Source: Crenothrix polyspora | Lineage (GTDB): Bacteria > Pseudomonadota > Gammaproteobacteria > Methylococcales > Methylomonadaceae | Assembly: GCF_900163755.1 (NCBI RefSeq) | Contig: NZ_FUKI01000169.1 | Coordinates: 1-64,000, forward strand | Direction of reading: 5' to 3' | Length of the DNA stretch: 64,000 nucleotides | In this document: piece by piece, positions 17,998 through 27,857 of the stretch | Layout: each line of letters begins with the position of its first letter | Numbering within the stretch: the stretch's first letter is position 1 | Notes under the pieces: model-generated | The model's input: the letters and a program-made list of their open reading frames with translations, nothing else | What the model was told of the DNA's origin: nothing | The model's database searches: none | Made by a program: the position numbers and the translations under genes

Positions 17998-19659
17998 TTA
18001 GTTTTTTAACGTATTTAATGACGTAATAAGTAAAATTGAATTAGCGCTATAAACTAGCGAAGGTTCACTGTTGGCATAACTTTCAATTTTTGGGGAATAC
18101 ACAGCTCTATCAGAATCAAGGAGTTCTTTTTTTGAAAAATTAGTTTTTTTCATTTCTGTCATGGCAGCCGCTCCACCAACCACCGCGCCTTTAGGTAGGT
18201 TATTACCGAAAACACTGGCCCAATGATGTGGTGTTGCAGGTGAGTTTAAACCATAACCTACAACAAAGCTGGCTCCCCACGGATTAAGCCCCAATAGCCA
18301 GTCACGCGCTCGGCTGGCTACAGACGCATCTTTAATTAAATTGGCACGCTTAGCAAAAGCGATAATTGCACCGTGCGAGCCATTAAATCCTGATTGCCCC
18401 CAATACATGTGCCCTGGTGTGCCCCACGGTGCATTATCGATAGTTGCTGTGGAAATCGCCTCTTGTGCTGCGGTGTGTAAATAATCACAGGCGAATTTTT
18501 GTATTTTGATATTTTTGGTCGCGTCATGATTTAGCGCACCACATAAATTGGCAGCAGTCAGCACCCCTACCGAAGCGACTGATAACGTATGATCAATATC
18601 ATCCAAATAGCGGTAAGCGTCTTGTTGGTATTGGGTTTTTCCGGTTAAACGCCATAACATAACAGCAGCGATGCTCATATCGTCGTGCCACGTTAAATTG
18701 TCGTAAAAATGCCCAGGTAGCTGTTGATCGGAATGATTGGCTTTACCTTGTTCATACCACTGCTTAGCCTGTGTTAACAGTTTTCGACGCGCTTTACCAC
18801 TATTGCGTTCAGCGGCGAATGCCAGTGCTGCGGCTGTTTTGCCCATCATGCCCGATAAAACCGAAGGATAAGCAAGCCGATGACCTATGCCAGGTAGTTT
18901 AGATTGATCGTCTGTAGCCGGATCACGAAAACCAAGCGCATGGTCGCTCATATCGCCTATCTGGCCAATAAATAAATCGGGTCGTGGGTGCGCCTTCAGT
19001 AGCCAGCGAATACCCACATCGGCTTCATTATTTAACGCATCGGCATTGACAGGATCAAGCTTGGCAGCTATTTGCAGGATAATAGCCGCATAGGCAGTGG
19101 TGTCGGTAAAATGTATTTGATCACCTGCATCCATCCACCCGCCGGTAAAATCAAATTTTTTGTTATCGTAACGCCCGCCTTTTACGGTGGCATCATGTAA
19201 ATGTGCTGGCTTATGCAAAGAAGAGTTTTCTTTGCCATCGCGATTAGCAAGAAATATCCCCAGTAAGGCGATAACTAATTCGCTATTAGCCTTAGCATCA
19301 ATAACCCAAGGCTCAGATTTCAATTTATCGACGTGAATACGGTAGCGGCCAACGGATTTAAAACTGGAAAAATCAGCGCTTGCGGCATAAGCCCACGGTT
19401 CTGAGGTATTAGCTGCTTTTAGCTTACCTGTGAAAACGGTCTCACCTTTCTCATTGTCTAGCGTAAAGGCTTTATCGGCGTAAGAACGCTGTGATACTAC
19501 AACAGCAATTTTCGTTTGATGCGGTCTAGATGGGCCACCGCTGCGTATGGCATCTGGCAATGTTGCGGCTAGGCTTTTAAATTGTGTCACCGTTGTAATA
19601 ATTAATAATGACGTGCATAAAAAACGGGCTAATCGAGATATGTTTTTTTTCATGGGCAT
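17998..19659 (-). CDS. Glycoside hydrolase family 9 (endoglucanase-like), secreted
   Basis: Exported glycosidase related to endo-beta-1,4-glucanases. The 553-aa product has a signal peptide (residues 1-32), an N-terminal Ig-like CelD_N domain (about 40-125) and the GH9 (alpha/alpha)6 barrel. Catalytic-base motif GGWMDAGDQ (DAGD at 177-180) is present. The late PHHW motif and the C-terminal segment SYANSEPSLVYSANS supply the catalytic Glu. Substrate is a guess: cellulose, chitosan-like or cell-wall glucan. GH9 is not a core methanotroph function, and the gene is bracketed by nested inverted repeats, which suggests acquisition. It stands alone, with no other carbohydrate-breakdown gene beside it. 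Confidence 0.85.
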   Translation of the reverse strand: MPMKKNISRLARFLCTSLLIITTVTQFKSLAATLPDAIRSGGPSRPHQTKIAVVVSQRSYADKAFTLDNEKGETVFTGKLKAANTSEPWAYAASADFSSFKSVGRYRIHVDKLKSEPWVIDAKANSELVIALLGIFLANRDGKENSSLHKPAHLHDATVKGGRYDNKKFDFTGGWMDAGDQIHFTDTTAYAAIILQIAAKLDPVNADALNNEADVGIRWLLKAHPRPDLFIGQIGDMSDHALGFRDPATDDQSKLPGIGHRLAYPSVLSGMMGKTAAALAFAAERNSGKARRKLLTQAKQWYEQGKANHSDQQLPGHFYDNLTWHDDMSIAAVMLWRLTGKTQYQQDAYRYLDDIDHTLSVASVGVLTAANLCGALNHDATKNIKIQKFACDYLHTAAQEAISTATIDNAPWGTPGHMYWGQSGFNGSHGAIIAFAKRANLIKDASVASRARDWLLGLNPWGASFVVGYGLNSPATPHHWASVFGNNLPKGAVVGGAAAMTEMKKTNFSKKELLDSDRAVYSPKIESYANSEPSLVYSANSILLITSLNTLKN

Positions 19660-19836
19660 AATTTTACTTTTACATTTAAGGGGTGGTCATAGACACAGAA
19701 CGTTATTAGCTGAACCAGTAATAACCGTACGCTTTTTATTTTTTGACAAGATCAGTTTAAGAAATGTGTATGAAATAACGTGAACAGCTAAAGCGTCTCT
19801 TTAAGAGGAAAAGCTTAGTTTGAGGGGATTAAATGC

Positions 19837-19863
19837 TCAAGTTATTTCGTGCGCGTTCTTAAG
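19837..19863. repeat. 27-bp inverted repeat flanking the GH9 gene, right arm
   Basis: Reads GTTATTTCGTGCGCGTTC and is the inverted partner of 17878-17904 (25/27). Confidence 0.75.
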
Positions 19864-20057
19864 CCACGCATAAACTTACAGTGATTTTAATCAGAAAAGG
19901 CTACCGATTTATTTTGTTGAGTATTGCAAAGAGCTTGTAGGGTGGTTTCGTGCCAGCAAACCGCTAATCAATGCTTATGCCAATGTCCAGTAGACGTATT
20001 GTGGCGGATTGCCTGGCGGCGAATTCACCGTTATATCTTGATTTTGTCGTGTGTTGC

Positions 20058-20142
20058 AAAGACCTACGAGGTTTTTAAAACCTCGTAGGTCTCACGCTGA
20101 TCAAAAATATACCCGACATACCAAAATTGACTGAATGCTAGC
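20058..20142. mobile_element. MITE-like element, right partial copy
   Basis: Inverted relative to 17754-17875: shares ATACCCGACATACC and the terminal TTGACTGAATGCTAGC. Its hairpin CCTACGAGG...CCTCGTAGG (20063-20089) is perfect here. The other terminal repeat is missing, so the copy looks truncated. Confidence 0.6.
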
Positions 20143-20273
20143 GGTTTAAGGCTGGGTATAAAATAGCAAACACGTTATTTTATGTTGCTACGGTAGATCC
20201 AATTCTGAATATCTTATTCAAAAACCTAATTTTAATAGAGAGTTAACCATAAGCGCCTAATCTTAAACACGCC

Positions 20274-22688
20274 TTATTGTTTGGCATTTAATTGTTCGGC
20301 ACTAAAATCATCAACGCTAATCGCTGCAAATCGCGCCGCCTCAGCGTTTATAAACAACTCATATTCTGCTTGGTTAATAATCGACTTTACCCGTGCTTCA
20401 TCAATAATTTGCGTTAATGCGGCTTTGGGTAATTGTTTTAATTTTTGTGCGTTACGCAGCTTGGCCTCTACCGGTGCTGCGGCTAACACCGCTTTGAAAG
20501 CCACTTCAATTCTGCCGGTGGCATCTTCAGGATGATTGTTGATATAAATCCCTAGGGTTAAACGGTCACGGCTGGCACTCTCAGATAGCAACACGCTTGC
20601 CGTTTGGTGTATTAAACGGTCACTCGGCGGTGAACAAGGTTTCCCCAATGGAAACATAAGGCCACGCAACAGCCAAGCTACAGGACGCAGCGGTAATTTC
20701 CAATAAATCGCCAATAACGCTTGTTGGGCACGGTACAACGTATGCTGGCACGCCCAATGCAGCAACGGCAAATCGTCTTTAAGACAACCTTGATTTTGAT
20801 AATGCTTGAGCACGCACGAACACAAATACAGATTGCTGAGCACATCGGCAAAACGCCCCGACAAGCGTTCTTTGCGTTTCAATGAGCCACCCAGTGTTAG
20901 CAAGGCAAAATCCGCCAATAGTGCAAAGCCCACGCTCAAACGGGTAATGTGTTGATAATACCGCCTGGTGTCATTATCGCCAGGGGTTTTAATAAAGCGG
21001 GCATCGGTTAAACCAAACCACAAGGCAGCCACTTTATTGCGCCCCCAAAAACCAATATGCTGGAATAATAAACGGTCAAATTCGGCCAGATTGCCTTGCT
21101 GTATGGCGGCCATTTCCTGTTGTATGTACGGGTGACAACGGATTGCACCTTGGCCAAAAATCATCAGCGTGCGGGTTAAAATATTAGCACCTTCCACGGT
21201 AATACTGACTGGAATCACCTGATATAAACGTCCCAAATAATTTTTAGGCCCAAGGCAAATACCCGAACCGCCTTGTATATCCATCGCATCATTCACCACA
21301 CGGCGCATACGTTCGGTGAGTTCATATTTTAATATGGCGGAAATCACCGCCGGTTTTTGGCCATTATCCAGAGCGGCATTGGTCACACACCGCGCGGCAT
21401 CTAATATATACGTCTCACCGGCCATGCGTGCCAACGGTTCTTCTATGCCTTCAAATTCACCAATGGGCAGGTTAAATTGCTTGCGGATACGTGCGTAAGC
21501 GCCGGTGTTACGGCACACTAATTTACCCGCACCCACACTGAGCGCAGGCAATGAAATGGCGCGTCCGGTACTCAAACTTTGCATGAGCATTTTCCAGCCG
21601 TTGCCCACTTGGGCCACGCCACCAATAATCCAGTCCATCGGAATAAACACGTCTTTGCCCCAGTTAGGGCCGTTTTGGAAAGCAGAGTCTAGCGGATAAT
21701 GACGGCGGCCTATGGAGACACCTTTGGTATCAGTGGGTATCAAAGCCACGGTAATGCCAATATCTTGCACGTCACCGATGAGCTTGTCAGGGTCATAGAG
21801 CTTAAAGGCCAAGCCTAAAACACTGGCCACAGGGCCTAGGGTGATATAGCGTTTTTCCCAATTTAAGCGTATGCCCAGTACGTTGCGCTTGCCGTTAAAC
21901 GTGCTGCGGCAGACGATGCCTGTATCAGGGATGGCGCTGGCATCGCTACCGGCATGGGGGCCTGTTAAAGCAAATGCAGGGATTTCTTCACCGCTGACCA
22001 AGCGGGGTAAGTAAAAGTTTTTTTGCTGTTCCGTACCGTAGTTAAGCAGCAGTTTTGCAGGCCCTAAGGAATTAGGTACCATCACGGTTACCGCCGCCGT
22101 GGTGCAGCGGCTGGCTATTTTCATTACAATGATTGAATGTGCGGTTTCAGAAAACGCCAATCCACCGTAGTTTTTGGGGATGATAATGCCGCAAAACTTG
22201 TGCTGCTTAATGTAGTCCCAGACTTCTTTGGGTAAGTCGTTACGGTGGTGGGTAATATCCCAGTCATCGAGCATGGCACACAGGGTTTCAACAGGGCCAT
22301 CAATGTAAGCTTGCTCTTTGGCCGTTAATTGAGCGGCGGGTAAATTTTGTAAAATACGCCAATCCGGATTACCCGAAAATAATTCGGCATCCCACCAGGT
22401 ATTACCGGCATCTAAGGCTTCTTGTTCGGTTTTAGAAATAGGTGGCAAGGCTTTTTTCATCCATTGAAACAGCCAGCGACTGACCAGATGACGGCGAATA
22501 GCAGGTATGTTAAGTGGTATAAAAATACCTAAGTAACACGCCCATAGACTTTGATTGAAGGGGGTTAAACCTTGAAATAAAAGATAATCTGCTAGTAACA
22601 CGCCCACGACTAAGGTTGCAACAGGGATACAAATTCTGTAATAAAACAGGATTGATACGGTAATCAACAGCGCCAATAGCCAGAACAT
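20274..22688 (-). CDS. fadE: Acyl-CoA dehydrogenase FadE
   Basis: FAD enzyme for the first step of fatty-acid beta-oxidation, oxidising acyl-CoA to trans-2-enoyl-CoA. At 804 aa it has the length of the long membrane-associated FadE type. Two hydrophobic N-terminal segments come first, then the dehydrogenase core (FALTGPHAGSDASAIPDTG; TVEGANILTRTLMIFGQGA, with QGGSGICLG nearby) and the FadE-type C-terminal domain. It lies on the same strand as the cytochrome gene and the fadN-like/fadA pair, but separated by gaps of 100-200 bp, so it is probably a separate unit. Confidence 0.93.
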   Translation of the reverse strand: MFWLLALLITVSILFYYRICIPVATLVVGVLLADYLLFQGLTPFNQSLWACYLGIFIPLNIPAIRRHLVSRWLFQWMKKALPPISKTEQEALDAGNTWWDAELFSGNPDWRILQNLPAAQLTAKEQAYIDGPVETLCAMLDDWDITHHRNDLPKEVWDYIKQHKFCGIIIPKNYGGLAFSETAHSIIVMKIASRCTTAAVTVMVPNSLGPAKLLLNYGTEQQKNFYLPRLVSGEEIPAFALTGPHAGSDASAIPDTGIVCRSTFNGKRNVLGIRLNWEKRYITLGPVASVLGLAFKLYDPDKLIGDVQDIGITVALIPTDTKGVSIGRRHYPLDSAFQNGPNWGKDVFIPMDWIIGGVAQVGNGWKMLMQSLSTGRAISLPALSVGAGKLVCRNTGAYARIRKQFNLPIGEFEGIEEPLARMAGETYILDAARCVTNAALDNGQKPAVISAILKYELTERMRRVVNDAMDIQGGSGICLGPKNYLGRLYQVIPVSITVEGANILTRTLMIFGQGAIRCHPYIQQEMAAIQQGNLAEFDRLLFQHIGFWGRNKVAALWFGLTDARFIKTPGDNDTRRYYQHITRLSVGFALLADFALLTLGGSLKRKERLSGRFADVLSNLYLCSCVLKHYQNQGCLKDDLPLLHWACQHTLYRAQQALLAIYWKLPLRPVAWLLRGLMFPLGKPCSPPSDRLIHQTASVLLSESASRDRLTLGIYINNHPEDATGRIEVAFKAVLAAAPVEAKLRNAQKLKQLPKAALTQIIDEARVKSIINQAEYELFINAEAARFAAISVDDFSAEQLNAKQ

Positions 22689-22796
22689 TGTTATTCCCCT
22701 TTTATAGGGTGATAATCTTCCGTCATTATTTCAGCTCCTATAATGAGTACGAGAGCGGTAACAGGAGAATCCTATTACCGCCTGTTTAACTAAGTT

Positions 22797-23417
22797 TTAA
22801 GGCGTTAAAGGTGAGGCTGTAGGCAATGCACGGAAATATTCGTACATTGCTTTTAAATCAGTTGTACTTAGATTTTGGTAAACTGGCCACGGCATTACTT
22901 GAATTATTCGCGTTGCATCATGTGGATCTTTACCCGTCCGCATCACATTTATAAACTCATCTTTCGTTAAGCCCGCTGGCTTCCCACTGATATCGGGTCT
23001 GAGATTATCTGCGGTATATCCTTTAAAAGCGATAACTTCAGGCGTTGTTGCTGTGGCTGGTTTAGCGGCGATGGCACCAAATATTCTGCCGCCACCAAGA
23101 TATCTAGCAAAATCGATAACGGCCACTTCACCCTTAAAAGGATCTCCAGATGAGTAAACACTACTGGAAGGCGGTGTGGTTTTTGTTGGTGCGACATGGC
23201 AACTGTTGCAATTGCCAATAGCGTTGACCAAATAGCTACCGGTTCTAACTAATCCGATATTTTTTTTCTTTAAGTTAAGTACTACGCCTGGCGGATTATA
23301 CGGGATGACAGGATTCCACCCGTTGTTGGCCATTACCGTTGCACTAAAAGATAATGAGCCAATTGCTATTACAGGGATAATCAGTTGACATGAAAAATTA
23401 ATAAGTTTGTTTAGCAT
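22797..23417 (-). CDS. Secreted mono-haem cytochrome c
   Basis: A 206-aa exported cytochrome with signal peptide (ending VMANNG), haem-binding CNSCH at about residue 70 and a likely axial Met in VMPWPVYQNLS. The C-terminal helix LKAMYEYFRALPT is typical of cytochromes that donate electrons to dehydrogenases or terminal oxidases. Placement among fatty-acid genes may be accidental. No specific partner can be named. Confidence 0.8.
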   Translation of the reverse strand: MLNKLINFSCQLIIPVIAIGSLSFSATVMANNGWNPVIPYNPPGVVLNLKKKNIGLVRTGSYLVNAIGNCNSCHVAPTKTTPPSSSVYSSGDPFKGEVAVIDFARYLGGGRIFGAIAAKPATATTPEVIAFKGYTADNLRPDISGKPAGLTKDEFINVMRTGKDPHDATRIIQVMPWPVYQNLSTTDLKAMYEYFRALPTASPLTP

Positions 23418-23620
23418 GATTTTTTCCTTATTTATGAATTAAGAGTGTATTTAGCTTAAATTGCCCAAGCGCGACTTTGGGATTAACTAATAAAACCGCT
23501 TATAATTCTGTTCTGACTTATTTGAACACAGTGATATTCTCCACACTGAATTCTAATGCTACACCTAAAACAGGGGCTTAACAATATTACAAGCCTCGTT
23601 ATAATCTTAAATAAAAAACA

Positions 23621-25915
23621 CTAATTTCTTAACGGTTTGCCAGTTTTTAACATGTGCTCTAACCTAGCTAACGTACCGGCTTGCTTGGTCAGTGTTACAA
23701 AGGCATTCAGCTCCAACTCAAGCATATCAGCTTCCGACAGCGGTTCGGTGATATCGCAATCACCACCACTTAATACATAAGCCAGTTGTGTGGCCACGCT
23801 TACATCGTACTCGGTGGCTTTACCTTGCGCCTGCAAACTGTTAACCTCCATCAGTAACAATACATCAGCGGTTTTACCAGGCAAGGGGTAAACACTCGGC
23901 TGTGGTGGTGTATAATTTTTGCTCAACAGCAACGCCTTAGCTTTGGCATCCGCCAGCAAGCGATTTTTATTCATGCTAATGCCATCGCTGGCACTTAAAA
24001 ATAACAGTTCTTTGGCTTCTGCGGCTGATTTAGATACCTTGGCCAGCCCCAGGGTTTCAAAAGCTTTGACTACCGGCGGCACTGGGCCTTTGGGCAATTT
24101 GGCAAAATTCAGCCAGCGGCGTAAATATTCTTTGCAACCGCCCCAGCCAGGGATAAGACCAACACCCACTTCCACTAAACCCATATACAATTCGGCATGA
24201 GCCTGGATCGCATCGCAATGTAACAGGATTTCGCAGCCACCGCCCAACGCCAAACCAGAGGGCGCTGCAACCACCGGAAAAGGCGCGTATTTTAACGCCT
24301 GATAAGTGTGTTGGCCTTGGCTGATTAATAATTCCACCGCCGACCAATCCTGATGATGAATAGCCTTAATCAATAAGCCTAAATTGGCACCGGCAGAAAA
24401 ATGTTCGCCGTCATTGTGTATCACCAAGGCGCTAAAACCGGCATTCACCTTATCAATACTGTGCCGAATCAACGCCATGCTGTCCATATCCAGCGTGTTC
24501 ATTTTGCTGTGGAACTCCAGACAAGCCACGCCATCGCCAATATCCCATAAACTGGCCGAGGCATTGCTTAAGATAGTCGGGTGCAGGCGTTTCATATCGG
24601 CCAGTTGTAACAAGGCTTTGTCACGACGCACCGGCTGATACACACTGGTTAAGGTAGCAAAATGCAACTGCCCCGTATTAACCAGATACAAGGCTTGTTT
24701 ATTGCGCAATAACGCCGGCACTGGGCGTTGTTCTGCCTGTAGTCTAGCCACAAAGTTGTCCACACCGATGCGATCCAGCAACTCAAACGGCCCGTATGCC
24801 CAATTGTAACCATCGCGCATCGCTGCATCTACGGTGACGATATCGTCGGCAATCTCCGGTATTAAACTTGCGGCATACTGCAAGGTTTGGGATAACACCC
24901 GCCAAGCGTATTGAGACAGCTTATCCGGTGCCACCAGCAATGCGGCTAAATTGTCAGTTTTAGGCGCGTCGATTTTATGGCTAGGGCTGTATTCGCCGGT
25001 ACGCAAATTAATCGATTCTTTAATATGCTGAGTATTTAAACGGTAAAAGCCGCCTTTGGCTTTTCTGCCGGTAAATCCTGCCGCAATCATATCTTGTACG
25101 CGTTGCGCCAGCTGACTGATGGCCTGAAACGCATCGTCAGGCGGCAAGGCGTGGCTCATGCTGTGCAAAATCGGTGGAATTAAATCCAGACCGATTAAAT
25201 CCAGCAAACCAAACACGCCGGTTTTAGGGATGCCAAACGGTGTGGATAATATGCTATCGGCTTGCTCTACACTTAGTTCCAGCTCAATCGCCTCCAAAAT
25301 AGCGCATTGCAACCAGTAAATACCGATGCGATTAGCGATAAAACCTGGGGTGTCGTTGCACAACACGCAATTTTTACCCAGTTTTACATCGGCAAAATCT
25401 GTAACGGTGTTGATGAGATCAGGGCGCGTGTTTACAGCCGTTACCAATTCTAATAAGCGCATGTAACGTGGCGGGTTAAAAAAATGACTGATCATAAAGC
25501 GTTCGGCAAAGCCCTCGCCCAGGCCGTCTACCAATACCGCTAACGGTAAGGTAGAGGTATTGGAAGAGATAATGCAATCTTTATGACATACCGTTACTAA
25601 TTTTTGGTACAACGCTTGTTTAATCTGCGGTTTTTCGACCACAGCTTCAATCACCCAATCCACATCAGCCAATAACGCTAAATGATCTTCAATATTGCCA
25701 GGGGTAATTAAGCGGGCATTGCTGGGGTGCATAAAAGCGGCGGGGTCGGCTTTAAGCAACTTTTGGATGGCGGTTTCAGCAATTGCGTTACGATTGCTGC
25801 CTTGCTCAGGGACAATGTCTAGTAAATACACAGGAGTACCGGCATTGGTAAACTGTGCCGCAATAGCCGCCCCCATAACGCCTGCGCCGATAACGGCAAC
25901 TTTATTGATGGCCAT
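23621..25915 (-). CDS. 3-hydroxyacyl-CoA dehydrogenase / enoyl-CoA hydratase fusion (FadN-like)
   Basis: Bifunctional beta-oxidation enzyme of 764 aa. The order is dehydrogenase first: NAD-binding VAVIGAGVMGAAIAAQF at the N-terminus, the SSNTSTL and FMISHFFNPP motifs, and the 3HCDH C-domain. The enoyl-CoA hydratase domain comes last (GEHFSAGANLG; LALGGGCEILLHCDA; LVEVGVGLIPGWGG, with both catalytic Glu). This order is opposite to FadB and matches FadN-type proteins. ATG 25915 overlaps the fadA stop as TAATG, so translation is coupled. The longer frame to 25963 is not used. Confidence 0.9.
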   Translation of the reverse strand: MAINKVAVIGAGVMGAAIAAQFTNAGTPVYLLDIVPEQGSNRNAIAETAIQKLLKADPAAFMHPSNARLITPGNIEDHLALLADVDWVIEAVVEKPQIKQALYQKLVTVCHKDCIISSNTSTLPLAVLVDGLGEGFAERFMISHFFNPPRYMRLLELVTAVNTRPDLINTVTDFADVKLGKNCVLCNDTPGFIANRIGIYWLQCAILEAIELELSVEQADSILSTPFGIPKTGVFGLLDLIGLDLIPPILHSMSHALPPDDAFQAISQLAQRVQDMIAAGFTGRKAKGGFYRLNTQHIKESINLRTGEYSPSHKIDAPKTDNLAALLVAPDKLSQYAWRVLSQTLQYAASLIPEIADDIVTVDAAMRDGYNWAYGPFELLDRIGVDNFVARLQAEQRPVPALLRNKQALYLVNTGQLHFATLTSVYQPVRRDKALLQLADMKRLHPTILSNASASLWDIGDGVACLEFHSKMNTLDMDSMALIRHSIDKVNAGFSALVIHNDGEHFSAGANLGLLIKAIHHQDWSAVELLISQGQHTYQALKYAPFPVVAAPSGLALGGGCEILLHCDAIQAHAELYMGLVEVGVGLIPGWGGCKEYLRRWLNFAKLPKGPVPPVVKAFETLGLAKVSKSAAEAKELLFLSASDGISMNKNRLLADAKAKALLLSKNYTPPQPSVYPLPGKTADVLLLMEVNSLQAQGKATEYDVSVATQLAYVLSGGDCDITEPLSEADMLELELNAFVTLTKQAGTLARLEHMLKTGKPLRN

Positions 25916-27039
25916 TAGATTGCCTCCAAAAGCGTGGCAATGCCTTGGCCACCTCCTATACACTGCGTGGCCAAGGCGTATTGTTTGCCTTCGCGTTGCA
26001 ACAAGCTAGCCGCCTTGCCAACAATACGCGCCCCCGTTGCGCCCAAAGGATGACCTAACGCCAGTGCGCCACCATCCAAATTAAGTTTGTCCAAGGCTAT
26101 TGGCAATTTTTGCAGCACCGCTAACGCTTGCGCAGCAAAGGCTTCATTCAGTTCGACAATATCAATATCTTCCAGTTTTAATACCGCACGCTGCAAAATT
26201 TTATGGGTTGCCGCCACAGGCCCCATGCCCATGATGTCAGGTTCACAGCCAGAGACGGCGGTGGCTTTAATACGCGCCATTTTTTTCAAACCGTGCGCAT
26301 CGGCGTAATCCTCACTGCACACTAACACAGCGGCTGCGCCATCGGTAAGCGGTGAAGAAGTGCCTGCGGTTACTGTGCCGTCTTTTTGAAAAGCTGGTGG
26401 CAGTTGCTCTAAATCATGCACGGTAGAATCGGGGCGTAAACAACTGTCTTTGCTCATGCCGGCAATGGTGATAATTTCGCCGTCCAACCGACCTTGTTGC
26501 TGAGCTAAATAGGTTTTTTGCTGGCTGGATAAGGCGAATATTTCCTGATCAATACGATCAATTTTATAGCGCCGTGCCAGATTTTCTGCGGTATTGCCCA
26601 TGCTCATATAAGCCTGTGGGAAACGCTCGTAAAGGGCAGGATTGGGCATAAAGTTATAACCGCCCATCGGGATGCGGGTCATCGATTCAACGCCAGCACA
26701 AATAAACACCTCACCGGCATTCATTTGGATAGCACCGGCAGCAATGTGAATAGCCTGCATGGACGAGCCGCAAAAGCGGTTGAGCGTCATACCCGCTACT
26801 GTGACCGGCAAATCGGCCAAGAAAACCACTAAGCGGGCTAAATTCATGCCTTGCTCAGCCTCTGGGAACGCGCAACCTAAAATTAAATCTTCAATATCCT
26901 CAGGATTAACGCTGGTTTTGGCCATTAAGCCTTTGACAACTTGTGCAACTAAGTCGTCTGGGCGTATTTTGCTTAATAAGCCTTTGTGCGCAGGTGCGAA
27001 AGGGGAGCGACAATAACCGGCAATAACAACGTTTTTCAT
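25915..27039 (-). CDS. fadA: Acetyl-CoA acyltransferase (thiolase II)
   Basis: Catalyses the last step of beta-oxidation, thiolytic cleavage of 3-ketoacyl-CoA. The 374-aa protein has the acyl-carrying Cys in NRFCGSSMQAIH (about residue 90), GHPLGATGA with the catalytic His, and CIGGGQG with the second Cys. It precedes the FadN-like gene and overlaps it by one base (TAATG); together they form the beta-oxidation complex genes. Confidence 0.93.
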   Translation of the reverse strand: MKNVVIAGYCRSPFAPAHKGLLSKIRPDDLVAQVVKGLMAKTSVNPEDIEDLILGCAFPEAEQGMNLARLVVFLADLPVTVAGMTLNRFCGSSMQAIHIAAGAIQMNAGEVFICAGVESMTRIPMGGYNFMPNPALYERFPQAYMSMGNTAENLARRYKIDRIDQEIFALSSQQKTYLAQQQGRLDGEIITIAGMSKDSCLRPDSTVHDLEQLPPAFQKDGTVTAGTSSPLTDGAAAVLVCSEDYADAHGLKKMARIKATAVSGCEPDIMGMGPVAATHKILQRAVLKLEDIDIVELNEAFAAQALAVLQKLPIALDKLNLDGGALALGHPLGATGARIVGKAASLLQREGKQYALATQCIGGGQGIATLLEAI

Positions 27040-27212
27040 TGTGTATTCTCCTGTAAAGGTTGATTCGGTGAGTTAACAGCCCATTAATTGGCACTGTTAT
27101 CGCATAGTTGAAGCATACTCCAATAGACACAAGATGTTTAAAAATGTTTCATTTTTAGGGGGTAGATTGTCCATAGAAAACACAAAAACACGAAAAAGGG
27201 TGTCATCAGCCA

Positions 27213-27782
27213 CTAATAAGCCTCGCCACTTAAATCATCGTACTTTTCAGCCAGCTGCAACAAGACTACCAATGCCCCAGCACCACCGTGTCTAGGGGGT
27301 GCCGAACAAAATGCCAGTACGTATCTGTGCTGTCTTAGCCAACTATTCAGATTGTTTTTTAATACCGGATGATTGTCTGGTGAACGATAGCCTTTACCGT
27401 GGATAATATGCACACAGCGTCTGCCGTTTTCCACGCTATGATGCAAAAATTGTATTAACTGTTGCTTAGCCGCCGCACTGCTTAAGCCATGCAAATCAAT
27501 TTCTGCATCTTGGCCAAAATAGCCTTGCCGCAAGCGTTTGAGCACATTTTTTTGTAAGCCATCGGCACTAAAACTCAAGGTATCTTCAATACTGAGTTTT
27601 TCCAGCACGGTGTCATCATGGGCTAAAAAATAATCGTCTATGGTTATCTGTTGGCGTTTAGGCACAGGCTTGGTTTTAACAGGTTGATTAAGTAATACTT
27701 TGTCGCTGTTAATTAACTGCACCTTGCCCACTGTATTTCTAAACAAGTGACTATCTTCTGAACTAATATTTTTTTTTGGCAC
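27213..27782 (-). CDS. Smr-domain protein (SmrA/SmrB family)
   Basis: A 189-aa protein whose C-terminal half is a Smr domain: DLHGLSSAAAKQQLIQFL, HIIHGKGYRSPDNHPVLKN, and the ending FCSAPPRHGGAGALVVLL. Related domains nick nucleic acids; SmrB cleaves mRNA between collided ribosomes. HGKG with a long C-terminal tail favours the SmrA-like subgroup, but this is not certain. The N-terminal half is charged and likely flexible. It is divergent from surE. Confidence 0.85.
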   Translation of the reverse strand: MPKKNISSEDSHLFRNTVGKVQLINSDKVLLNQPVKTKPVPKRQQITIDDYFLAHDDTVLEKLSIEDTLSFSADGLQKNVLKRLRQGYFGQDAEIDLHGLSSAAAKQQLIQFLHHSVENGRRCVHIIHGKGYRSPDNHPVLKNNLNSWLRQHRYVLAFCSAPPRHGGAGALVVLLQLAEKYDDLSGEAY

Positions 27783-27857
27783 GAAAGCTGATTTTGTTGG
27801 CTATAGTTGCTAGTATGTTTGATTTTATAGCGTATTCCGCTTTAGAGCGATTGATAA

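Larger units (their letters stand above)
19660..20273. other. Gene-free 614 bp with repeat arms
   Basis: Holds the GH9 upstream region, the right 27-bp inverted arm (19837-19863) and the partial MITE-like copy (20058-20142). No ORF is supported between the GH9 gene and fadE. Confidence 0.6.

Noticed and set aside
25915-25963. Upstream extension of the FadN-like gene.
   Set aside because: The extension lies inside fadA coding sequence; the TAATG junction at 25915 gives a better start.
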